Shown here piece after piece: positions 57,875-64,000 of a DNA stretch of 64,000 nucleotides. A program made the translations under genes and the position numbers. The DNA comes from an uncultured Mucilaginibacter sp. (GTDB lineage Bacteria; Bacteroidota; Bacteroidia; Sphingobacteriales; Sphingobacteriaceae). The stretch spans positions 1 through 64,000 of the forward strand of contig CAIPFE010000028.1 of assembly GCA_903864275.1 (NCBI GenBank), given 5' to 3'. The notes beneath the pieces are model-generated. The model saw only the letters and a program-made list of their open reading frames with translations. It did no database searches and was not told the origin of the DNA. Numbering within the stretch: the first letter of the stretch is position 1; the number at the start of each line of letters is the position of its first letter.

Positions 57875-58537
57875 GTGAAAGAAAAAGAAATAGAAGACGA
57901 GCTGGTTTCCATCCGCAGTATGATGGAGCGCTCTTCAAAGTTTATATCCCTGAGTGGGTTATCGGGGATATTGGCCGGAGTGTATGCGTTGGTGGGGGCG
58001 GGGTTTGCATATTATGGCATGTATTACGGGAAACCGCCACAATTAAATCCTTATATATATGACGATTCAAATGTTGTAGGCTATTCTTATGATGAAAGTC
58101 CACGGTATCATCATTCACTAATAGTAGGATTGTTGATGGTGGCTGGCATTGTACTTATTGCTTCTATAGGTACCGGAATTTTTTTTTCCGCGCGTAAAGC
58201 AAAACGCAAGGGGCAACCGCTATGGAGCAGCACCAGCCGGGCATTGCTGTTTCACATGGCAATGCCCTTGGTAACAGGTGGCATTTTGATCCTGATCCTG
58301 ATAGCTCGCGGGCATTATGGTATCGCAGCTCCTATTTCCCTTATTTTTTATGGCTTATCATTGGTCAGTGCCAGCAGCTATACCTTTTCGATGGTCAAAT
58401 ACCTGGGCCTTTGCGAAATAATTTTAGGCTTGATTGCCGCTTGTTTACCCGGGTTTGGATTACTATTTTGGGCGATTGGTTTTGGTGTGCTGCACATTAT
58501 ATATGGCAGCCTGATGTACTTTAAATACGACAGGTGA
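57875..58537 (+). CDS. Multi-pass membrane protein, first gene of the winged-helix operon
   Basis: 220 residues. A soluble start (VKEKEIEDELVSIRSMMERSSKFISLSGLSGI, read with Met) leads into six hydrophobic segments (about 28-50, 76-100, 122-142, 148-170, 175-195 and 197-215). Not recognised as a named family. The GTG start is accepted because the conserved-looking helical start precedes the first membrane segment and it sits 8 bp after the operator. Its TGA overlaps the GTG of the regulator gene (GTGA), so the two are translated together. It may be the regulator's sensor or target. Confidence 0.8.
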   Translation: MKEKEIEDELVSIRSMMERSSKFISLSGLSGILAGVYALVGAGFAYYGMYYGKPPQLNPYIYDDSNVVGYSYDESPRYHHSLIVGLLMVAGIVLIASIGTGIFFSARKAKRKGQPLWSSTSRALLFHMAMPLVTGGILILILIARGHYGIAAPISLIFYGLSLVSASSYTFSMVKYLGLCEIILGLIAACLPGFGLLFWAIGFGVLHIIYGSLMYFKYDR

Positions 58538-58839
58538 AAGTTCCCTTCGAAAAACTTGATAAGGCTTTTGAGAACCGCTTAAGGTTACAGATCATGAGTG
58601 TGCTGATGGTTAATAACCGGTACGACTTTAATTCGTTAAAAGAATTACTGGATACTACCGACGGCAACCTGGCCTCGCACCTGAAGGGGCTTGAAAAGGA
58701 AGAATATATTATGGTATATAAAGCATTCCTGGGCCGTAAGCCAAATACAACTTACGAAGCTACCGAAAAAGGAAAAAAAGCATTTAAACAACACCTTGAT
58801 GCTTTGGAACAATTGATCAAACAGCAAAAAACAAAATAA
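58534..58839 (+). CDS. Winged-helix transcriptional regulator (HTH_34 type)
   Basis: 101 residues: EKLDKAFENRLRLQIMSVLMVN, FNSLKELLDTTDGNLASHLKGLEKEEYIMVYK (recognition helix DGNLASHLKGLE) and a wing FLGRKPNTTYEATEKGKKAF, then a short C-terminal dimer helix (HLDALEQLIKQ). This is the small MarR/ArsR-like 'winged helix DNA-binding' family often paired with a membrane protein in Bacteroidota. There is no effector domain, so signals must come from a partner, perhaps the coupled membrane protein. GTG start overlapping the preceding stop. Predicted to bind TACTTTG-N5-CAAAGTA at two sites. Confidence 0.9.
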   Translation: MKVPFEKLDKAFENRLRLQIMSVLMVNNRYDFNSLKELLDTTDGNLASHLKGLEKEEYIMVYKAFLGRKPNTTYEATEKGKKAFKQHLDALEQLIKQQKTK

Positions 58840-58865
58840 ATTTAACCATTAAAAACTAAAAAATC

Positions 58866-59075
58866 ATGCAAAACAGAACTTCAACCGCACTTATGCGCAG
58901 CGCCGCAATTGCCGGCAACATTCTATTTGTTTTATGGATGACATTTAATGCCCTTAAAGAAGGATTCAGCGGCACCATTTACGAAAAAATTTCGTACGCC
59001 GGGCTAATCTGCCTTTTGGCTTTGAATTCGTACCTGGTACTGGGCGGTGGCAGGCAAGAGCAGACAATAAAATAA
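58866..59075 (+). CDS. Small membrane protein in the winged-helix operon
   Basis: 69 residues with two hydrophobic segments (about 12-28, AAIAGNILFVLWMTFNAL, and 43-61, ISYAGLICLLALNSYLVLGG). Not recognised. It lies 26 bp after the regulator on the same strand, so it is probably the third gene of the operon. Confidence 0.7.
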   Translation: MQNRTSTALMRSAAIAGNILFVLWMTFNALKEGFSGTIYEKISYAGLICLLALNSYLVLGGGRQEQTIK

Positions 59076-59102
59076 TCAAGCGGAATATATTTTTTGCCGA
59101 GA

Positions 59103-59121
59103 TACTTTGAAATACAAAGTA
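59103..59121 (+). promoter_or_regulatory. Palindromic operator, second copy
   Basis: TACTTTG-AAATA-CAAAGTA, the same 7-bp arms and 5-bp spacer length as at 57849, again followed by CTTTTA, 17 bp before the ATG at 59139. Only the spacer differs. It predicts that the di-iron gene has its own promoter under the same regulator. Confidence 0.7.
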
Positions 59122-59138
59122 CTTTTAAATATTATCAT

Positions 59139-59870
59139 ATGCACACAAGTAGTTACTGGATCGGGCACTTCAAGGAAAATGCCAATCAAAAAAGGGTTAT
59201 TTGGAATACAAAGCCGGGTATTACAGATGATGAGATAGCTGTTATTTTGCCTTCACTGCAAGCCTGGCAATTGGGCGAAACATCAGAAGGCAAACATCTT
59301 ATAGCGGCGTCAGAAAAATATGCACAAAAGATTCAGGACCCGAAATATGTGGACGCAATTAAACTTTTTATAAAGGAAGAGCAAAAACACGGCAATAATT
59401 TAGGCAGTTACCTGGATATGATCGGTAAACCGCGAATAAAACACGACTGGGGTGATACCCTGTTCAGGAAAGTAAGGTATTTTAATACCAGCATGGAGCT
59501 ATGGACACTCGCCGTTATAGTGGTTGAAAGCACCGCGCAGATATTTTACCAGGCGCTTAAAGATGCTACCGGCTGTGAATTGCTGAAAGAGATTTGTACT
59601 GATATATTAATTGACGAAGCATACCACATCACTTTTCAAACCGAAAGGCTGGCAATAATATTTTATGGGAAAAACCATTTCTCCAAATCCTGGCGCAGAA
59701 TAGTTTATAAATACTTTTTTTACGGCGTTTCATCACTGGTGTGGTTTGCACATAAGGGGCTATTCAAAGCAGGCGGCAATACCTTTGAGTCGTATATAAG
59801 AAAAATGGAATACAAGTATATGAAAACGCTTAAAGTGATTACCAGTCCCTTGACAGTGCAATTGGTTTGA
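59139..59870 (+). CDS. Ferritin-like di-iron carboxylate protein
   Basis: 243 residues from ATG 59139; an upstream in-frame TTG would start before the operator and is rejected. Two E-x2-H motifs, E81/H84 (KEEQKHGNNLG) and E160/H163 (DEAYHITF), with E130 (VVESTAQ) and an early Glu at 47, 50 or 59, give the four-helix di-iron pattern of the ferritin/rubrerythrin/AurF-like group. It is too long for a ferritin and lacks a rubredoxin domain, so an oxygenase or a peroxide-handling enzyme is likely. Its substrate is unknown. It appears to belong to the winged-helix regulon through the shared operator. Confidence 0.75.
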   Translation: MHTSSYWIGHFKENANQKRVIWNTKPGITDDEIAVILPSLQAWQLGETSEGKHLIAASEKYAQKIQDPKYVDAIKLFIKEEQKHGNNLGSYLDMIGKPRIKHDWGDTLFRKVRYFNTSMELWTLAVIVVESTAQIFYQALKDATGCELLKEICTDILIDEAYHITFQTERLAIIFYGKNHFSKSWRRIVYKYFFYGVSSLVWFAHKGLFKAGGNTFESYIRKMEYKYMKTLKVITSPLTVQLV

Positions 59871-59968
59871 CTACATTTTAGTGAAATTATTTAGCAAATA
59901 TTTCACAATACCAATTTGGTTTTTGGTATAAATATTAGTTTATTTGTACAAAAAACAATAATTTATCT

Positions 59969-60082
59969 ATGAGCCAGGAACTAATAGATTTTTCGGATCA
60001 AATTGATGAACATTTTAACATGGCCGATATCGCCATTGAACCGGATGACTTTTGGCGGTCTGTGTTAAATATGTTTATTTGA
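59969..60082 (+). CDS. Possible short acidic peptide or gene remnant
   Basis: A 37-codon frame (MSQELIDFSDQIDEHFNMAD... to NMFI) that starts 98 bp after the di-iron gene. It is acidic, looks helical, and has natural-looking codon use. I do not recognise it. It may be a real small protein or the start of a longer gene lost from the region that follows. Confidence 0.3.
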   Translation: MSQELIDFSDQIDEHFNMADIAIEPDDFWRSVLNMFI

Positions 60083-60549
60083 TTTTCGCAACCCTTTACC
60101 CACTCCGGGGGAACATCCAAAAAGCAACCATTTTTTAAGTGGGCCTGGGGCTATTTGCGTTGAGCGGCCTGTTTCGTTCCCGTTCTGAAATAGGTTTACA
60201 CATTAAAAAAGGGAACAGTCTGATTATCAGTTGATTGCACGACTATTGATAAAAAAGCATATTTGATATGCGCTGATTATTAACCGCTTAGCTAAATCAG
60301 GCGATTTACCTAACAATGGAACATGCTGATAATGAGCCTGTTTCATAATGTTCCAGGTGTTCCGCGTAAAAAAATGGAACGCTAAGGCCAGGCAATACAA
60401 GGTAGGTTTTTCTGCTGATGAATGAAGGCTGTGAGGACACAGACTTCGGGAAGATGGTCACTACCGTAGCAACTTGCTACATTCGAACATTTCAACTTTA
60501 CAACCTTCCAACCTTACAACAATTAAAAAACCATTAACTTTGCGGGCTG
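60083..60549. other. 467-bp region without a gene, possibly degraded
   Basis: No reading frame is supported. An 8-bp inverted repeat TGGAACAT/ATGTTCCA (60317-60324 and 60348-60355) and a repeated TGTTCC/GGAAC word are present, as is GTTCCCGTTC against GGGAAC at 60176-60216. The GC content and mixed words suggest a decayed gene or element. The last 50 bp hold one-armed TTTACAACCTTCCAACC words and the rlmD promoter box. Confidence 0.35.
60535..60542 (+). promoter_or_regulatory. Candidate rlmD -7 box, very close to the start codon
   Basis: TAACTTTG fits TAnnTTTG and ends only 7 bp before the rlmD ATG. Transcription starting a few bases downstream would give a leaderless or nearly leaderless mRNA. 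Confidence 0.5.
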
Positions 60550-61956
60550 ATGAATCAAGTCGCGAAAAAAAGGTTTTTTGAAAACGTTGCTATTATTGAC
60601 ATTGCCGAAGAAGGCAAAGGTGTAGGCAAAGCGGATGATTTTGTGCTTTTTGTGGACAAAGCAGTACCCGGTGATATAGCCGACGTGGCGGTTTACCGCA
60701 GCAAGAAAAACTTTGGCGAAGGCAAAATAACCGAGCTGAAACATCCCTCGGAATACCGCACCCAACCTTTTTGCGAACATTTTGGCACCTGCGGCGGCTG
60801 CAAATGGCAGCACATGACTTATGCAGCGCAATTAAAATTCAAGCAAAAATCTGTGGCCGATGCTTTGGCGCGGATAGCAAAAGTAGATGTGACGGCCATG
60901 CTGCCCATCGTACCATCCCCTGCCGACAAATATTACCGCAATAAGCTGGAGTATACTTTCAGCAACAAACGCTGGCTGAATGACGGCGAAAACTTTGGGG
61001 ATAACGTGTTGAACATGAACGCGCTGGGCTTTCATATCCCCGGCCGTTTTGATAAGATACTGGACATTGAACATTGCTACCTGCAGGCCGAACCATCAAA
61101 CAGTTTAAGGAACAGCATCCGCGCATTTGTGTTGCAGCATGGGTACAGCTTTTATGATTTAAAAGCACACACCGGGGCATTGCGCAACCTCATCGTACGC
61201 ACCTCATCAACCGGCGAAACAATGGTAATCGTTGTTTTCGCGTACGCGGATGAAGATGAGGTGAATAAACTGATGGATTTTATAAATGAAGAATTTCCGG
61301 GAATCACTTCGTTGCTTTATATCATAAACCAAAAAAAGAACGATACTATTTTTGATCAGGATGTTATTGCTTATAAAGGACCGGAATTTATTTACGAGGA
61401 AATGCATGGTATTAAATTCCGCATCGGACCGAAATCGTTTTATCAAACCAATTCGGTACAGGCATTGAAGCTTTATGAAATTGCCCGCGATTTCGCGGAT
61501 TTTAAAGGCGACGAACTGGTTTACGACCTTTATACCGGCGCAGGCACAATCGCCAATTTTATTGCCGGCCATGTGCGCGAAGTGGTGGGTATCGAATATG
61601 TGCCGGCGGCAATCGAGGACGCGAAGATAAACTCGGCCATCAACAACATTACCAATACAAAATTTTATGCCGGCGATATGAAGGATATACTGTCGGCTGA
61701 TTTTGTTGGGGAGCATGGTAAACCGGGTGTGATCATAACCGACCCCCCGCGTGCAGGTATGCACCCCGATGTGGTAAACAGGCTGATGGAAATTGAAGCC
61801 AACAAAATTGTATATGTAAGCTGCAATGCCGCCACACAGGCCCGCGATTTGTTGGTGTTGAAAGAGAAATATAATACCGTGAAAATTCAGCCGGTGGATA
61901 TGTTTCCGCATACGCAGCATGTGGAGAATGTGGTCTTATTGGAGTTGAGACCTTAA
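60550..61956 (+). CDS. rlmD: 23S rRNA (uracil-C5)-methyltransferase, RlmD/RumA family
   Basis: 468 residues. An N-terminal TRAM-like domain (FENVAIIDIAEEGKGVGKADDFVLFVDKAVPGD) is followed by an iron-sulphur site C75-x5-C81-x2-C84 (FCEHFGTCGGCKW) with a fourth Cys near 177 (IEHCYLQ). The SAM-dependent methyltransferase domain shows FYQTNSVQALKLYEIA, LVYDLYTGAGTIANFIAG, TDPPRAGMHP and the catalytic Cys in YVSCNAATQARDL. It methylates a conserved uridine of 23S rRNA. Which uridine (1939 or 747) cannot be told from sequence alone. It is monocistronic, followed by a REP-like element. Confidence 0.93.
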   Translation: MNQVAKKRFFENVAIIDIAEEGKGVGKADDFVLFVDKAVPGDIADVAVYRSKKNFGEGKITELKHPSEYRTQPFCEHFGTCGGCKWQHMTYAAQLKFKQKSVADALARIAKVDVTAMLPIVPSPADKYYRNKLEYTFSNKRWLNDGENFGDNVLNMNALGFHIPGRFDKILDIEHCYLQAEPSNSLRNSIRAFVLQHGYSFYDLKAHTGALRNLIVRTSSTGETMVIVVFAYADEDEVNKLMDFINEEFPGITSLLYIINQKKNDTIFDQDVIAYKGPEFIYEEMHGIKFRIGPKSFYQTNSVQALKLYEIARDFADFKGDELVYDLYTGAGTIANFIAGHVREVVGIEYVPAAIEDAKINSAINNITNTKFYAGDMKDILSADFVGEHGKPGVIITDPPRAGMHPDVVNRLMEIEANKIVYVSCNAATQARDLLVLKEKYNTVKIQPVDMFPHTQHVENVVLLELRP

Positions 61957-61965
61957 TTTACCTAG

Positions 61966-62092
61966 CGTCATGCCGTCTGCCAACTGGTCGGATCGGCACC
62001 CCATGAATAGGTAATCGCGGGAAAGGTCAACGCCGTGCTGGTCACTTAGCAAGTGAGGTGCTAAAACAAGTTCAGCATGACGTTTTTTTATT
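61966..62092. repeat. REP-like composite hairpin element
   Basis: It is bounded by CGTCATGC at 61966-61973 and GCATGACG at 62075-62082, followed by a T run (62083-62088). Inside is TCACTTAGCAAGTGA (62042-62056). The text AAGTTCAGCATGACG is, from memory, a widespread repeat in Bacteroidota. It may end rlmD transcription. It begins 10 bp after the rlmD stop. Confidence 0.65.
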
Positions 62093-62104
62093 ATTAGATA
62101 GCGT

Positions 62105-62500
62105 ATGGAACCGGAAGAACTGTTAAACGAAGAGAAAAATAACGAAGAAAGTAAAAAGGAAAGTCCGCTGGTAAGCTTGGAGCCGGACCTGAAATTTTTT
62201 AATGAATCCATCCATGAGGTTGCGATCGAGATCATGGTGGAAGGCCTTTCCAATTACCCGATATTTATTGCCCACCAGCACGAGCTAAAATTAGGCGAAC
62301 TGATCCTCGACCGCCACGACCTGAATACGGAGTGGAGCATCCATGCCTCTACGTTGGAAGAATTTTTAGAAAAAGGGATCATAAAGGAAATATTAAAAGA
62401 ACGTTTCATCAAATCGTATAAAAACCCAAATGATTTTATGTGCGTGTTTGTGGTAGTGCCCGAAGGGGCCAATTTTATTTATTACCCATATGTGAAGTGA
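62105..62500 (+). CDS. Conserved hypothetical protein
   Basis: 131 residues, soluble, not recognised. The first 25 residues are Glu/Lys-rich and probably disordered; the rest looks like one small alpha/beta domain (FFNESIHEVAIEIMVEGLSNYPIFIAH, HELKLGELILDRHDLNTEWSIHASTLEEFLEKGIIKEI, FMCVFVVVPEGANFIYYPY). It lies between rlmD and a phosphoribosyltransferase on the same strand. The regular pattern and normal codon use support a real gene. Confidence 0.75.
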   Translation: MEPEELLNEEKNNEESKKESPLVSLEPDLKFFNESIHEVAIEIMVEGLSNYPIFIAHQHELKLGELILDRHDLNTEWSIHASTLEEFLEKGIIKEILKERFIKSYKNPNDFMCVFVVVPEGANFIYYPYVK

Positions 62501-62589
62501 TAATTTTTCTCTTATTTTGAATCTTATTTATCTAAATTTGAATCGTGTGAGATGTCTTCCACCTCCGGAAGAAGCAACAAGGGAACGTT

Positions 62590-62597
62590 TACCTTCG
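62590..62597 (+). promoter_or_regulatory. Weak -7 box before the phosphoribosyltransferase
   Basis: TACCTTCG differs from TAnnTTTG at one position. It lies 66 bp before the preferred ATG at 62664. Confidence 0.3.
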
Positions 62598-62663
62598 TAA
62601 TATTGCCCTGCCACCGCACAAAGTCAATTCTTAATGAAGTTTTTAATTTCGAACGACATTTCT

Positions 62664-63173
62664 ATGCCCGATAAACACATTCTTATATTAAATCACCAGC
62701 AAATTCAGCAAAAGATAGACCGTATTGCCTACCAGGTGCTGGAAGACAATTTTGATGAAGACGAGATCATAATTGCCGGTATTTTGCCCCAGGGCAACAA
62801 GATCGCTAAAAGGATAAAAGACATCCTCGATGAGATAGCACCGTTCAAAAGCGGGCTTGTTACCATCGAACTCGACAAACAAAGCACCAGCCTGATAGCA
62901 AATATCGATTTTGACGTAAATGATTGTAGTAACAAAGTGGTTATTCTGGTAGATGATGTAATGAACAGCGGCAAAACCCTTGCCTATGGCTTCGGTGTTT
63001 TCAGGGATGTTCCCCTGAAAAAATTACGCACCGTGGTTTTAATCGACCGCAACCATAAAAGTTTCCCGATGACCACCGATTATGCCGGCATCGCTCTCTC
63101 TACCGTTTTAAAAGAGCACGTGGATGTTGTTCTGGATGAGGAAGACGAAGAGGATGCGGTTTATTTGAGGTAG
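62664..63173 (+). CDS. Type I phosphoribosyltransferase (PyrR-like)
   Basis: 169 residues from ATG 62664 (MPDKHILILNHQQIQQKI); an in-frame ATG at 62634 would add ten residues with no clear role. The PRPP-binding loop is VVILVDDVMNSGKT near 110, with hood motifs IIIAGILPQGNKIAKRI and LIDRNHKSFPM. The fold and layout are closest to PyrR or a uracil/hypoxanthine PRTase. With no pyrimidine genes nearby I do not assign PyrR. The end is acidic (LDEEDEEDAVYLR). Confidence 0.85.
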   Translation: MPDKHILILNHQQIQQKIDRIAYQVLEDNFDEDEIIIAGILPQGNKIAKRIKDILDEIAPFKSGLVTIELDKQSTSLIANIDFDVNDCSNKVVILVDDVMNSGKTLAYGFGVFRDVPLKKLRTVVLIDRNHKSFPMTTDYAGIALSTVLKEHVDVVLDEEDEEDAVYLR

Positions 63174-63216
63174 ATATATATAGTACCCGGATTTAGAAAT
63201 TAGCCTTTCACCCATC

Positions 63217-63522
63217 TTACATCATGTGATAAATACGGATATAAATGGCAACCCCATAAGCCATCAATATCACTGTGTTTAAAACAAGCAGCCAGTTCAA
63301 ATCCTGTTCCTTATATTTTTTAACAGCGCAAACAACCAACAAACTGACAAATCCCAAAATCAAAATTGCCGGGAATATCATTTCCCATTTGTGACGAAAG
63401 GACAAGTAAATATTTTGCAGCTTTGTTTGATCACCCAGCAGAAAAGGCGGTACCAAAGCGATCAGCAACAAAAGAAAAAAGAGGCGGACGACAATTTTGG
63501 TTACAATTCGGTTAACTTTCAT
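63217..63522 (-). CDS. Small hypothetical membrane protein, three helices
   Basis: 101 residues from ATG 63522; a TTG three codons upstream is ignored. It has membrane segments at about 10-28 (VRLFFLLLLIALVPPFLL), 48-66 (IFPAILILGFVSLLVVC) and 78-95 (WLLVLNTVILMAYGVAIYI). Not recognised. It lies 27 bp after the TPR gene on the same strand, so the two are probably cotranscribed. Confidence 0.6.
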   Translation of the reverse strand: MKVNRIVTKIVVRLFFLLLLIALVPPFLLGDQTKLQNIYLSFRHKWEMIFPAILILGFVSLLVVCAVKKYKEQDLNWLLVLNTVILMAYGVAIYIRIYHMM

Positions 63523-63549
63523 GGGCCGCAAAAATAATAGAAATCCGGC

Positions 63550-64000
63550 TTATTTATCAGTCAAAATGTCGATACAATTTCTGCCCAATGCCTTTAAACG
63601 GCTGTCCAGCGAGTTTAATCCCTGCGAGTCTTTGATATTTTTATAGAGTGTTTTTATTATAGCGAGCGTTTCATCACTCGGGTCGCAGGCCTGGGCTTTT
63701 TCCAGGTGCGGCAGTGCTTTTCTTGCAGCGTTGGCATAAGCTATTGTAAGCTGGGCATTTAAGGTTTTGTCATTTGAAGAAGCATTAATTTCCCCTTCAA
63801 TCTCCTTTACATTTTCAAGGTACAGGTAACCCAGGGCCCGGTGGGCCACATAATAATCGGGTACTGCAGCCGCAACTTTTTCATAATAAGGTAAGGCTTT
63901 AGTATGCTGGTCATTATCCTCGTACATTTTCCCAACCGAGAAGTAAAAACTTATCCTTGCTTTTTCGGGTAATTTATCCGCGTAAGGCAGCAGCTTTTCG
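63550..64000 (-). CDS. TPR-repeat protein, cut by the right window edge
   Basis: The C-terminal ~149 residues of a tetratricopeptide protein. The frame stays open to the edge (EKLLPYADKLPEKARISFYF before the first internal Met at 63927), so that Met is not the true start. TPR-like helices are ARISFYFSVGKMYEDNDQHTKALPYYEKVAA, YYVAHRALGYLYLENV and TIAYANAARKALPHLEKAQACDPSDETLAIIKTLY. TPRs mediate protein contacts. The function and location are unknown because the start is missing. Confidence 0.8.
   Translation of the reverse strand, partial: EKLLPYADKLPEKARISFYFSVGKMYEDNDQHTKALPYYEKVAAAVPDYYVAHRALGYLYLENVKEIEGEINASSNDKTLNAQLTIAYANAARKALPHLEKAQACDPSDETLAIIKTLYKNIKDSQGLNSLDSRLKALGRNCIDILTDK

Noticed and set aside
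59094..59138. TTG at 59094 as start of the di-iron gene
   Set aside because: The extra 15 codons would contain the operator, and ATG 59139 lies properly downstream of it.

Overview
This is a gene-dense, moderately AT-rich stretch of a Bacteroidota chromosome, most like the Sphingobacteriaceae and probably close to Mucilaginibacter or Pedobacter. The evidence is three SusC/SusD-type outer-membrane genes or pairs, two-component-propeller sensor kinases, Bacteroidota -7 promoter motifs (TAnnTTTG), a near absence of Shine-Dalgarno sequences, and many outer-membrane lipoproteins. The genus call is an inference from gene content and order; no rRNA or tRNA gene was seen.

Layout. 1-11.6 kb: two tandem, translationally coupled propeller sensor histidine kinases on the minus strand (the second cut by the left edge), divergent from a SusC/SusD pair. 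11.9-15.5 kb: an ABC exporter, a phospholipase D-fold protein, and a convergent stand-alone PycTM-like membrane protein. 15.7-19.9 kb: a secreted PafA-type alkaline phosphatase and two tandem secreted proteins that resemble CotH kinases. 20-27.5 kb: purH and the cell-shape operon mreB-mreC-mreD-pbp2-rodA. 27.6-33.1 kb: an acidic unknown, thymidine kinase, a MarC protein, an MFS exporter and an amino-acid permease. 33.3-41.9 kb: a complete five-gene polysaccharide utilisation locus (SusC, SusD, LamG lipoprotein, two GH144-type glucanases), predicted to act on beta-1,2-glucan. 42.3-46 kb: trhO and a DUF5686 outer-membrane protein. 46-53.8 kb: kbl, pheS with a Rieske-like lipoprotein, a TetR regulator, eno, lspA, a DEAD-box helicase and divIC. 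53.8-57.8 kb: an acyltransferase, a large membrane protein with a VWA-like region, and a small membrane protein. 57.8-59.9 kb: a small regulon built around a winged-helix regulator, ending in a ferritin-like di-iron protein. 60.5-64 kb: rlmD, a conserved unknown, a PRTase, a small membrane protein and a partial TPR protein.

The most unusual signals are not genes. (i) Many intergenic gaps hold long imperfect inverted repeats. Their two arms are built from short, variably repeated words; the words differ from locus to locus while the architecture and position (between a stop codon and the next start or promoter) stay the same. (ii) Two coding sequences, pheS and the VWA-like gene, carry what look like in-frame insertions of palindromic elements (9 and 19 codons) flanked by short direct repeats. 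(iii) Two near-identical 19-bp operators (TACTTTG-N5-CAAAGTA) flank the winged-helix regulator operon and predict its regulon.
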